Assembly (NCBI GenBank): GCA_051748565.1
Contig: JBNJHN010000010.1
Location: 1 to 51,546, forward strand
Direction: 5' to 3'
DNA length: 51,546 nt
Origin: SKPH01 sp051748565
GTDB taxonomy: Bacteria > Bacillota > Dethiobacteria > DTU022
The first letter of the stretch is position 1, and the number at the start of each line of letters is the position of its first letter. The notes under the pieces were generated by a model. It was not told the origin of the DNA and searched no databases. It was given only the letters and a program-made list of their open reading frames with translations. This document shows positions 1-7,955 of the stretch, in pieces. The translations under genes and the position numbers were made by a program.

Positions 1-1
1 T

Positions 2-667
2 CTGGAAGCCTTAAGTAAACGCGGTTACTCAGCTGAAGCAATTCATGGTGACCTTACCCAGGCCAAGCGAGACAGTGTTATGCGTAAATTTAAGAACGGA
101 ACTACGGAAATCCTGGTTGCAACTGACGTTGCAGCACGGGGTCTCGATATCGGCTCTGTAACACATATCTACAATTTCGATATACCTCAGGATCCGGATA
201 GCTATGTTCACCGCATCGGCAGGACCGGGCGATTGGGTAGACCAGGGATGGCGGCTACTTTTGTTTCTCACAGGGAAATCGGTCACCTGGAACTTATAGA
301 ACGTTCAATAAAGAGAAAGATTATCCGCAAACCGGTTCCGACCATCAATGAAACTATAGAAGGACAGCAGCGCCTTATTGCTGACAAGATTATGCAGGTT
401 ATTGACGAGGGCGAAAATCTGCAATACAAAAAAATGGCCTGTGAACTCCTGGAGAACGCAAATTCGATATCATTACTAGCTGCGGCGCTTAAAATGCTGA
501 CTAAAGAGCCAGACCTGACTCCAGTAAAAATTACCGAAGAAGAACCCCGGGTAGCGAAAATAAATAAATTTGCAGAGAAAAAAAGCCGTCCCGGTTTTCG
601 TCACAAATCCGGAAGCAGCAAAGGCCGGAGCGGATATAAAAAGAAACACAAACCCTATCGGCTATAG
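2..667 (+). CDS. DEAD-box ATP-dependent RNA helicase, C-terminal part (5' end outside window)
   Basis: The reading frame is open from base 2, so the gene starts upstream of the window. The visible 221 residues hold the second RecA-like helicase lobe: a motif IV/V stretch with VATDVAARGLDI, then YVHRIGRTGR (motif VI, with the arginine finger). The tail ends in a basic Lys/Arg/Gly/Ser-rich extension (about the last 35 residues), typical of RNA-contacting tails in DeaD/CshA-type helicases. These proteins unwind short RNA duplexes in ribosome assembly or mRNA decay. The DEAD motif itself lies outside the window, so the exact subfamily cannot be named. The next gene begins 45 bp downstream with its own ribosome binding site, so co-transcription is possible. 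Confidence 0.93.
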   Translation: MEALSKRGYSAEAIHGDLTQAKRDSVMRKFKNGTTEILVATDVAARGLDIGSVTHIYNFDIPQDPDSYVHRIGRTGRLGRPGMAATFVSHREIGHLELIERSIKRKIIRKPVPTINETIEGQQRLIADKIMQVIDEGENLQYKKMACELLENANSISLLAAALKMLTKEPDLTPVKITEEEPRVAKINKFAEKKSRPGFRHKSGSSKGRSGYKKKHKPYRL

Positions 668-711
668 AGTTTTGACTTCAAGAATTAAAATATCAAAAGG
701 AAGGTACAGCA

Positions 712-1653
712 ATGTTAAACATTTTTAAACGATTAAATATAAAGTACCCGATTATTCAGGGGGGCATGGCAGTGCGTGTCTCTACCGCTCCCCTGGCAGG
801 CGCAGTAGCCGGTGCCGGAGGAGTTGGCATTATTGGCGCCACGGGTATGACTGTTGATGAACTCAGGCGCGAAATCCGTGAAGCCAGGCGCCTTGCAATA
901 AATGGCACTATCGGAGTAAATGTCATGTTTGCCGTGCGTAACTTTGCAGAACTGGTAAAAGCTTCACTGCAGGAAAGAGTTGACATGGTTATTTCGGGCG
1001 CCGGTTTCTCCAGGGACATTTTTAGCTGGGGCAAAGAAGCAGGAATTCCCATTCTCACAATTGTCTCCACCTCACGGCTGGCTAAGATTGCTGAAAAGTA
1101 CGGCGCAGCCGCTATTATAGCCGAAGGTTCCGAAGCTGGTGGACATTTAGGAACCGACCTTCCAACCTCGGAGATTGTCCCCGGTATTAAAGGATCCGTT
1201 AGGATCCCGGTCATTGCCGCGGGCGGCATTACCGACAGCAAAGATATAACAGAAATGATGCAGCTTGGTGCCGATGGTGTTCAGATGGCAACCCGTTTTG
1301 TTTTAAGTAAAGAGTGCACAGTTGCCGATTCTTTTAAAGCACACTATCTTAACGCCTCTGAAAATGATGTGGTGATCATTAAGAGTCCTGTTGGTATGCC
1401 GGGGAGGGCTATCCGGAATATCTTCTCAGATGCGCTGGCACGAGGTGAATGTCCGGATATTAACTGTGATGACTGCCTTAAAACCTGCTCAAGGGAATAT
1501 TGTATTTTGGAAGCGCTGGAAAACAGCCGCCTCGGTAAAATTGATCAAGGGCTCGTTTTTTCCGGACAAAACGTTTATAAAATTAAAGAAATACTATCCG
1601 TTAAGCAGATCATAGAAAACCTGGGGGGGGCATTTACAGGCAGGGCAAAATAA
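712..1653 (+). CDS. NAD(P)H-dependent flavin oxidoreductase, nitronate monooxygenase/FabK family
   Basis: A 313-residue TIM-barrel flavoprotein. The N-terminus has PIIQGGMAV, and EGSEAGGHLG plus IPVIAAGGITD form the FMN phosphate-binding region typical of the 2-nitropropane dioxygenase / enoyl-ACP reductase II (FabK) family. Start ATG 712 follows AAAGGAAGG. A Cys-rich segment near residues 244-262 (CPDINCDDCLKTC) occurs in clostridial members and could bind metal; this is inference. In Clostridia such proteins are often annotated as nitronate monooxygenase, but FabK-type enoyl-ACP reductase or another FMN reductase is equally possible. No fatty-acid synthesis genes lie nearby, which weakens the FabK reading. 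Confidence 0.88.
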   Translation: MLNIFKRLNIKYPIIQGGMAVRVSTAPLAGAVAGAGGVGIIGATGMTVDELRREIREARRLAINGTIGVNVMFAVRNFAELVKASLQERVDMVISGAGFSRDIFSWGKEAGIPILTIVSTSRLAKIAEKYGAAAIIAEGSEAGGHLGTDLPTSEIVPGIKGSVRIPVIAAGGITDSKDITEMMQLGADGVQMATRFVLSKECTVADSFKAHYLNASENDVVIIKSPVGMPGRAIRNIFSDALARGECPDINCDDCLKTCSREYCILEALENSRLGKIDQGLVFSGQNVYKIKEILSVKQIIENLGGAFTGRAK

Positions 1654-1690
1654 ACTGATAATCTATTCTAAATAGCCATTGCTATAATTA

Positions 1691-1716
1691 AAGCCAACCA
1701 GTACTCAGGTTGGCTT
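1691..1716 (+). terminator. Hairpin downstream of the flavin oxidoreductase
   Basis: A perfect 9-bp stem (AAGCCAACC / GGTTGGCTT) with an 8-base loop lies 37 bp after the stop codon. It is followed by TATACTATAAAAT rather than a clean T-tract, so it may be a weak terminator or an mRNA 3' end stabiliser. Confidence 0.45.
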
Positions 1717-1809
1717 ATACTATAAAATAAATCAGCAGTTTTCAGCCTACAAGTAGGAATATGGATTCGCCGGGTCTAATAATGTATTAATCTATTCTAC
1801 TCAGGGCAG

Positions 1810-3264
1810 TTGATCTTTATCAGCAAATTCGAATGGGCTATAAATAGAATATCCAATAAACAAATTGTCAGCATGGTAGTATCATTGGCCTGCTTTCTGT
1901 TACTGTACTATTTGGGTGTACCCACCCTGGGGCGTGAAATGGGCGCAGCACTGGCTGTTATTGTTACCGGAGTTTTGCTCTGGGTACTGGAACCCCTGCC
2001 GCTCTCCATGACCTGTTTTGTCATTATATTCGGCTTAATGATCACCGGAACAGCATCAACCGATACTGTTTTAAGCGGATTTAGCTCAGGTTCAACATTC
2101 CTAATCCTGGCAGGATTAATGATGGCCCAGGGAATCAGTCACACTACCTTGGGTGAAAGAGCGGCCTACCGCTTAATTGTTAGATTTGGAGCTTCTCCCC
2201 GCGGAAGCCTGATGGCCCTGCTTTTAACTTTGCAGCTTCTGGCCCTGTTTGTACCTGCTACAGCTGTAAAAACAACTCTTCTTCTGCCAATTACCTATAC
2301 AGTAGCTAAAAACCTGGTGCAGACTGGCAGCAGCCCCGGAGTATATAAAATGCTTCTCCTGGGATTGGCTTACGGAACACATATCACTGCACTTGCTGTA
2401 CTGCCCGGCGCTATCGGGAACGTTATCACTGCTGATTTAATTTCAGCCAACCTGGCATACGAGCTGACATATACCCGCTGGCTCGCTTTTTTTGCCCCTA
2501 TAAGCCTGACCCTCATTCCCTGTACCTGGTTTATTTTGACCCGTGCCTTTCCTACAAAGAGCGACGGAATAAATCCTGAGCGCAACACCTTCCTGAAACA
2601 GGAGCTCGAATCCTTTGGGCCACTAAAGTCCGGTGAAAAAAGGCTTATGGCAATTTTATTTGTAACTGTAGCGCTGTGGATGACAGATTTTATGCATGGC
2701 TGGCCCCCTTTCATACCGGCAATTTTAGCCGTTATCCTCATGGCTTTACCGGGATTGGGCTTTATCTCCTGGGATAAGCTGCTGAAAATCAGCTGGGGGA
2801 ATGTCCTGATGGTCGGAACAAACCTGTCCATGGGCCTGGTTTTTATCAGTACCGGGGCGGCCGGTTATATGGCAACCATCCTTTTCCCCGATAGTATCCT
2901 ACCTTTGGTCTTCACTTTTTCAATTTTTGGGTTCATCCTGATGGGCAGCCTGGTCCATTTTTACCATCTTTTTATCGGCAATGTGGCAACACTAATTATA
3001 ATCATGGTCCCAATGGTGCTGGAACTGGGTATGAGATCAGGAATTGATCCGCTATACTGGGTATTAATAACCGGCGCCTCCAGCCTTCTCGGTTTTATCC
3101 TTGTAATCCAGACCATGCCTGGAGTTATTGTTTATGGCACAGGTAAATTAACCGCGCTCGATTTTATTAAAGCCGGAGTTCCTCTTACCCTGGCAAGCAT
3201 CGTAGTCGTAGCTATGGCAGCCCGTTTCTGGTGGCCTTTTCTTGAAAAAAGTTTTAACATGTAA
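1810..3264 (+). CDS. SLC13/DASS-family anion symporter or exchanger
   Basis: A polytopic membrane protein of 484 residues with about a dozen hydrophobic segments, in the divalent anion:sodium symporter (SLC13) / CitT-like superfamily. It has the two-repeat organisation of that family, with a soluble loop near residues 245-275. Members carry dicarboxylates, citrate or sulfate, usually with Na+ or by exchange. The start is uncertain: TTG 1810 has only a weak purine-rich upstream sequence, and the next in-frame ATG is at 1873 with no clear ribosome binding site. The frame is closed by a stop just upstream, so no longer form is possible. Two genes later comes a TAXI-TRAP transporter, so the region has two candidate organic-anion carriers next to a citrate-lyase operon. 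Confidence 0.82.
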   Translation: MIFISKFEWAINRISNKQIVSMVVSLACFLLLYYLGVPTLGREMGAALAVIVTGVLLWVLEPLPLSMTCFVIIFGLMITGTASTDTVLSGFSSGSTFLILAGLMMAQGISHTTLGERAAYRLIVRFGASPRGSLMALLLTLQLLALFVPATAVKTTLLLPITYTVAKNLVQTGSSPGVYKMLLLGLAYGTHITALAVLPGAIGNVITADLISANLAYELTYTRWLAFFAPISLTLIPCTWFILTRAFPTKSDGINPERNTFLKQELESFGPLKSGEKRLMAILFVTVALWMTDFMHGWPPFIPAILAVILMALPGLGFISWDKLLKISWGNVLMVGTNLSMGLVFISTGAAGYMATILFPDSILPLVFTFSIFGFILMGSLVHFYHLFIGNVATLIIIMVPMVLELGMRSGIDPLYWVLITGASSLLGFILVIQTMPGVIVYGTGKLTALDFIKAGVPLTLASIVVVAMAARFWWPFLEKSFNM

Positions 3265-3306
3265 CAGAAGGAATTTTAAAAAGTCATACAAGAAAGGTGT
3301 GAAAAA

Positions 3307-3948
3307 ATGTCATCTAAGCAGATTCAACCCCCAACCTGCGCTGACTGTAAATTGCTTTCCTGCAACAGAGGCCTCATAGAAAAAGCACCGGAAAACTGCC
3401 CGTTAACCCATAACTCGGATTTACTGGAAAACTCCCTGCAAAAATATAAAGACAAAGTAGTTCATAATATAGCCTGCAGTGCTGCAAAAGTTGAAAGCGA
3501 AGGTTACTGCACCTGGACCAGGATTGAAGAAATCATTGCTTTTGCCCATAAAGCAGATTATAAGCGTATTGGCCTGGCCTATTGTATCGGTTTACGAAAA
3601 GAAGCTGTTCGCTTTAATGAAATAATGGTCAGGCACAACTTTGAAATGATTTCTGTCGTTTGTAAAACGGGAGCGGTCCCAAAGGAGGCCCTAGGCCTCT
3701 CTGATCACGATAAAGTTAGGCCCGGTCGTTTTGAAGCAATCTGCAACCCGGTAGCCCAGGCTGAACTGCTAAACAAGTCGGGGACAGACTTAAATATAAT
3801 TCTTGGCTTATGTGTGGGGCATGATTCGCTATTTATCCGCTATGCTAATGCTCCTGTCACTGTTTTGGCTGTAAAAGACAGGGTGCTGGCTCACAATCCT
3901 CTCGGTGCAATTTATGCCGGGCACTATTTTGACCGACGCTTTAAATAA
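3307..3948 (+). CDS. DUF1847 family Cys-rich protein, probable metal-binding
   Basis: A 213-residue soluble protein recognised as DUF1847. The N-terminus carries C11, C14, C19 and C31 in a CxxCxxxxC-type cluster followed by CP, and more cysteines follow (for example in EGYCTW, AYCIGL and VVCKTG). This pattern suggests an Fe-S cluster or zinc site, but no reaction is established for the family. Start ATG 3307 follows GAAAGGTG. The gene lies 42 bp after the DASS transporter on the same strand, so the two are probably co-transcribed. Similar proteins are common in strict anaerobes. Function is not known. Confidence 0.8.
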   Translation: MSSKQIQPPTCADCKLLSCNRGLIEKAPENCPLTHNSDLLENSLQKYKDKVVHNIACSAAKVESEGYCTWTRIEEIIAFAHKADYKRIGLAYCIGLRKEAVRFNEIMVRHNFEMISVVCKTGAVPKEALGLSDHDKVRPGRFEAICNPVAQAELLNKSGTDLNIILGLCVGHDSLFIRYANAPVTVLAVKDRVLAHNPLGAIYAGHYFDRRFK

Positions 3949-4055
3949 TTTCAACAGGATTCTTATCAGGAATCCAGTCAGAAAAAAAGATTCGAAAACA
4001 ATATTTAAAACAATTATAATTCAAGCCCGGCAGGCTTTTCTAACCTTCTTAATTA

Positions 4056-4148
4056 TAAATAGTGTTATATTTATAATATTTAGAATATAAATAGTGTTTT
4101 TTTTCTTGCCTAAATTGTAATTTTTATGTATAATAGACGCACTATTTA
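4056..4148. repeat. Three copies of TAAATAGTG flanking the TRAP promoter (operator candidate)
   Basis: TAAATAGTG occurs at 4056-4064 and 4088-4096 as direct copies 32 bp apart, within a longer shared 13-mer TATAAATAGTGTT. An exact inverted copy, CACTATTTA, lies at 4140-4148 on the predicted transcription start. The last two copies bracket the -35/-10 elements. This layout fits a repressor or DNA-looping regulator, but no regulator gene is adjacent. The background is AT-rich, so chance copies are possible. Confidence 0.4.
4106..4134 (+). promoter_or_regulatory. Sigma-A promoter for the TAXI-TRAP operon
   Basis: TTGCCT (4106-4111) and a perfect TATAAT (4129-4134) are separated by exactly 17 bp. 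The predicted start is near 4141, giving a long leader of about 360 nt to the ATG at 4500. Confidence 0.65.
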
Positions 4149-4499
4149 AAATGATGTTTTACTTAGATGTCACATCAAATTATTTGCAGTTAAGACTTCC
4201 GAATCATAAATATCATAAATATTTTCCATTAATTCCTATCCTGCTGTCAAAATAATGACCAAAAATCAAATATTTTTAAAGTGTAAATTCTACCTAACCA
4301 AACTCTTATATATTTTTATTTATGCCAGGTTTTAATATTTAATGAACACTCAGATAAGTTTTTTACAATTAATCTATTTGGAGGTGAAGTCCAGGTAAAT
4401 ATTATTCTATTTTCAGTCTATATCAATTAGCAAGAAAGAACTGTCAAGTGTGTTTTCTGAAAAAACTATTTGAAACAAAAAACTATTGGGGGTTTTAAA

Positions 4500-5618
4500 A
4501 TGCGTAAAAAACAAATAGGGATAATAATGACAAGCTCGATACTGATTCTGACGCTTTTACTGGTATTCGCAGCAGCGGGCTGCGGCCCCACTGAACCTGT
4601 GGATCCCGATGAACCTGCCGCTCCTGAGCCACCAACTGGTGAACGGATATCGGTCAGGTGGAATACCGCCGATGTCGGTTCGTATGGTTATTCGGTTGCC
4701 AGCCTGATGGTCGAACTTTTAAACCGTGAGCTGCCAAATAAACTGGAAGGCAACTACACGGTCACCATCCATCCCTTCCCGGCAACCGGAGCCGGTATGA
4801 AAGCTGCTATGGAGGGTGACGGTGACATTGCCTATACCGCCGATGTGGGGATGACCCAGGTCTATGCCGAGGAAGCTGCATACAGCCTGGAAGAGTGGCC
4901 CGGAAGAGCCAATGCAGATCTCCTGGTACACAGCTTTTATGCTTACCCCATGGAAACATCCCTGGCGGTTCACAGGGACAATGCCGCTAACTTCCAGGGC
5001 TGGAGTGATTTTGACGGGGAACCGGTATTCTTTACCCCGGCAGGTTTCATGAACTGGCTGAACATGGGCCGTATTTTCAGAGCTCTGGATATTGAATTTA
5101 ACCATACAGAAATTGACTCCGGAATGGTTGCCGATGCCCTGCGCGACGGCTCAATTGTCGGGGCAGCTATTTACACTACTGCCGGGCGTTCCCTGCCAAC
5201 CTATTTAAGAGAAGCAGAAATGAGACTGGCCGGGGAACTGGTGGCTGTCAGCCCCACTGCTGACGAAGTTGCTATGCTTGAAGCAGCAGGACTGGCTGTA
5301 CTGGAAATTGATGCAACTGTTCCATTCTCAACCGATGTAGGAACCGACTCTTACAAAGCAGTACCTATCCTTTTTGCTTATAATGTTATGGCCCATACAC
5401 CGGCTGAATTCGTCAAGGCTAAACTTGAAATATTTTATGAAAATGCCGCACAGCTGGCCGAATGGGAACCCGGCTTTGGCCCGCTCGCCAATGATTTCAT
5501 TGGCATGCAGGTATCCGGAATCAGGGCCAACCCAGATATTCCTGTTCACCCTGGAATGGCAGAATTCCTCCAGGATCATGGCGCCTGGGATGACAGCTGG
5601 ATCATAGCCGAACAGTAG
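4500..5618 (+). CDS. TAXI-family TRAP transporter solute-binding lipoprotein
   Basis: A 372-residue extracytoplasmic binding protein. The N-terminus is a lipoprotein signal: basic MRKK, a hydrophobic stretch, then the lipobox FAAAGC with Cys28 as lipid anchor, followed by a Pro/Glu-rich linker. The mature part fits the TAXI (TRAP-associated extracytoplasmic immunogenic) family, which captures small organic anions outside the membrane and delivers them to a fused permease. An upstream in-frame TTG at 4470 exists, but ATG 4500 has TGGGGGT seven bases upstream and gives the correct signal peptide, so 4500 is preferred. The permease follows 128 bp downstream, after a strong hairpin. The substrate cannot be read from sequence; the neighbouring citrate-lyase-type operon suggests a di- or tricarboxylate. 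Confidence 0.9.
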   Translation: MRKKQIGIIMTSSILILTLLLVFAAAGCGPTEPVDPDEPAAPEPPTGERISVRWNTADVGSYGYSVASLMVELLNRELPNKLEGNYTVTIHPFPATGAGMKAAMEGDGDIAYTADVGMTQVYAEEAAYSLEEWPGRANADLLVHSFYAYPMETSLAVHRDNAANFQGWSDFDGEPVFFTPAGFMNWLNMGRIFRALDIEFNHTEIDSGMVADALRDGSIVGAAIYTTAGRSLPTYLREAEMRLAGELVAVSPTADEVAMLEAAGLAVLEIDATVPFSTDVGTDSYKAVPILFAYNVMAHTPAEFVKAKLEIFYENAAQLAEWEPGFGPLANDFIGMQVSGIRANPDIPVHPGMAEFLQDHGAWDDSWIIAEQ

Positions 5619-5664
5619 TCGGTAATGTTGCTTAACCCAAAATAAAAGAGCTGTTGTTGTCGCT

Positions 5665-5702
5665 GTTTCCATGCATGCGGAATATACCGCATGCATGGAA
5701 AC
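5665..5702 (+). other. Perfect 16-bp hairpin between TRAP binding protein and permease
   Basis: GTTTCCATGCATGCGG (5665-5680) and its exact reverse complement (5687-5702) flank a six-base loop AATATA. No T-tract follows, so it is unlikely to be a full terminator. Such intercistronic hairpins can protect the upstream message and give more binding protein than permease. That role is inferred here. Confidence 0.7.
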
Positions 5703-5746
5703 TAACTTCCGGCAATTATGCACCTTAGGGGGGGAGAGCTGATAAC

Positions 5747-7792
5747 ATGCAAGAATCTTTTTCCGACAGGCTTAAAACAATACTGACTCTCAGGAACCTG
5801 TCATTTATTATCTCAATTTTCTTCTTTGTATACCTGGTCCACTACTTCCTGACCGGGGCAGGTGGACCTCTTGAACTTGCCACCCGGATGGTCCCGGTAG
5901 CAATTATCATTTTTGTGTTAAATACCTTGCAGACCAAAAATATTTACCCGCGCCTGGGGAATTTCTGGAACAGGGTAATCGGAGTTATATATATCGGTGT
6001 TGCCCTGTTTGCCATGATTTATTTCTGGTTTGAATTTGAGAATATTTTCATGTATCGGGCCGGTTCATACAACCAGCTTGATTTTATAGTCGGGCTTTTG
6101 ATGTTCCTGCTGATTATGGAGATATCGCGCAAAATACACACCATACTATTTGCAGTTAACATGGTTTTAATTGTCTACAGCCTATACGGTTACCTTTCAC
6201 CGGTTGACTTTTTCTGGCACCCGGGAGTTTCATTCACCCGGATTGTAACCTCTACCACCCTGGAACTGGCTACAGGTATCTACGGAAGATATGCCCAGAT
6301 GGCATTGACCCTGGTTGCCGCCTTCCTTTTACTGGCGGCGGTAGCAAAAGCTTTCGGAGCACAAAGTGCAATTATCTCCTATATTTACGGGGTTTTCGGA
6401 AGGACAAAGCATAATATTCCCCAGGTTGCCGTTTTAAGCTCGGCGTCCCTGGGAGCAGTTAGCGGCAGCGGTGCAGCCAACACTGCTGTTACGGGCAGCT
6501 TTACCATACCGCTGATGATTAAGCACGGTATTCACCCGGTATATGCCGGGGCGGTGGAAACCGCCGCTTCAATGGGTGGATTGATTATGCCTCCTTTAAT
6601 GGCCGTTGCCGGTTTTATCATGGCTGATTTTCTTGGCGTACCGTACTGGGATGTGGTTATCCGCGGATTCTCCCTGAGCTTTATCTATTTCTCTGCAGTA
6701 ATTATGTCTGTATACCTGCTTTCTGTCAGTTCAGTTGCCCAGGAAGAAGTTGATACACCTGAAGTGCCCATTTATAACAAACTGAAAACTTATTCATTTT
6801 TCGCCTGCATTATTTCACTGATAATCATGATGGGTGTTATAGGTCACGGGCCGATGCGTGCCGCTGTTTACACTGCAAGCCTGTTGGCGTTTCTATTACT
6901 GGCTATTCATTTGTATTATAAGTATAAAGCCCGGGATGAAAACTTCCGGGATCAACACTTACCTTCTATGATCCGTGATATTATTGAAACCCATGCCGAT
7001 ATGGCCTGGTACCTGGTGATCCTCATGTCCACCCTTGGCATCATGATCGGCCTTTTTACGGTAACCGGATTCATCATGCGCATGGGAGCTCTTATGATGC
7101 AGCTGGGAGCAGTAAGCATATTCCTGACTATCCTGGTCGCCTGGGCTTTTGGCTGGCTGGCCGGAACAGGGCTCCCGCCCACGGCCACTTATATCGTTGT
7201 GGCAGTAATTGTTGCGCCGCCCTTTATCGCCTGGGGAATCAATCCCTGGGTAGCGCACATTTTCGTTTTCCTGGTTTCGGTATGGGGCGAACTATCACCG
7301 CCAACCTCCCTTACAGCTGCGGTTGCTTCCAGGCTGGCCAACGCTTCCTTCATGCGAACCATGATGACCGCACTGAAAATATGTCTGCCCATTCTTGTTA
7401 TGTCCTTTGCGATCTTTATCAGGACCGACCTGGTGACAACTCCAGGGCTGCCCCAGATCCGGGATACTATTCTAGTCACAATTGGAACACTGGGTTTTAC
7501 ATTTGCCATGTTCGGGCGCTTTATCAACAAGGTCAGATTTGATTTGCCTTTAAAGATTTTGCTTTCAATTATCACGCTGGTGCCCCTGTTTCACCCGAAT
7601 TTAACCATAGCCATAGCAGGCTCTGTTGTAGTTTTTGTGGCCCTGGTTATCGGTGTTAAGCGTCACAAAGATATTGGCCCTCTGAAAAGGATTCAGAAAG
7701 AGGCTGCTGCAGCCGCTACAGCAATGAAAGATAAAGATTTGAAAGTAGATGGTATTGAAAAGATTAAAACTGACGGACTGGACAGCGTATAA
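5747..7792 (+). CDS. TRAP transporter fused permease (DctQ-DctM type, TAXI partner)
   Basis: A 681-residue membrane protein joining a small 4-TM DctQ-like part (about the first 150-200 residues) to a large DctM-like part of about 12 TM. This is the 4TM/12TM fusion usually paired with TAXI binding proteins. The conserved motif SGSGAANTAVTGSFTIP lies near residues 238-254, followed by PPLMAVAGFIMADFLG. TRAP systems import organic anions with the Na+ gradient rather than ATP. Start ATG 5747 follows a GGGGGGGAG ribosome binding site. The C-terminal 35 residues are a charged cytoplasmic tail rich in Ala and Lys. The gene converges with the citF operon. Confidence 0.92.
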   Translation: MQESFSDRLKTILTLRNLSFIISIFFFVYLVHYFLTGAGGPLELATRMVPVAIIIFVLNTLQTKNIYPRLGNFWNRVIGVIYIGVALFAMIYFWFEFENIFMYRAGSYNQLDFIVGLLMFLLIMEISRKIHTILFAVNMVLIVYSLYGYLSPVDFFWHPGVSFTRIVTSTTLELATGIYGRYAQMALTLVAAFLLLAAVAKAFGAQSAIISYIYGVFGRTKHNIPQVAVLSSASLGAVSGSGAANTAVTGSFTIPLMIKHGIHPVYAGAVETAASMGGLIMPPLMAVAGFIMADFLGVPYWDVVIRGFSLSFIYFSAVIMSVYLLSVSSVAQEEVDTPEVPIYNKLKTYSFFACIISLIIMMGVIGHGPMRAAVYTASLLAFLLLAIHLYYKYKARDENFRDQHLPSMIRDIIETHADMAWYLVILMSTLGIMIGLFTVTGFIMRMGALMMQLGAVSIFLTILVAWAFGWLAGTGLPPTATYIVVAVIVAPPFIAWGINPWVAHIFVFLVSVWGELSPPTSLTAAVASRLANASFMRTMMTALKICLPILVMSFAIFIRTDLVTTPGLPQIRDTILVTIGTLGFTFAMFGRFINKVRFDLPLKILLSIITLVPLFHPNLTIAIAGSVVVFVALVIGVKRHKDIGPLKRIQKEAAAAATAMKDKDLKVDGIEKIKTDGLDSV

Positions 7793-7955
7793 ATTAATAT
7801 AACCTCTTTAATTTCTTATGTCCGGGCAACTAACTTTTTATCAAGGTTTGTGCCCTGGCAAATTATATAAAAACAGAAGTTTATTTACCAGCTAATCCCC
7901 TTTCCGGTTTCATTACAGGATGCCTCAGTAATGCGGGATGAGTAACCGAAATTAT

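Larger units (their letters stand above)
3949..4499 (+). promoter_or_regulatory. AT-rich 551-bp regulatory region upstream of the TAXI-TRAP operon
   Basis: No convincing gene lies here. The region holds a sigma-A type promoter (4106-4134), three copies of a 9-bp element around it (4056-4064, 4088-4096 and, inverted, 4140-4148), and a leader of about 350 nt before the lipoprotein start. An orphan Shine-Dalgarno-like GGAGGTG sits at 4380-4386 with no start codon at usable spacing. I did not recognise a known riboswitch fold in the leader. Confidence 0.6.

Noticed and set aside
756..1241. Minus-strand frame of 161 codons inside the flavin oxidoreductase
   Set aside because: Antisense shadow; the plus-strand gene carries clear FMN-binding motifs.
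3905..4090. Small plus-strand frame overlapping the end of the DUF1847 gene
   Set aside because: No ribosome binding site, low-complexity AT-rich tail and no protein-like pattern.
5665..5702. Hairpin considered as a rho-independent terminator
   Set aside because: No T-run follows and the downstream permease must be expressed with the binding protein, so an mRNA stabiliser is more likely.
7189..7575. Minus-strand frame of 128 codons inside the TRAP permease
   Set aside because: It is antisense to a strongly conserved gene and shows no recognisable family features; it is a shadow of codon bias.
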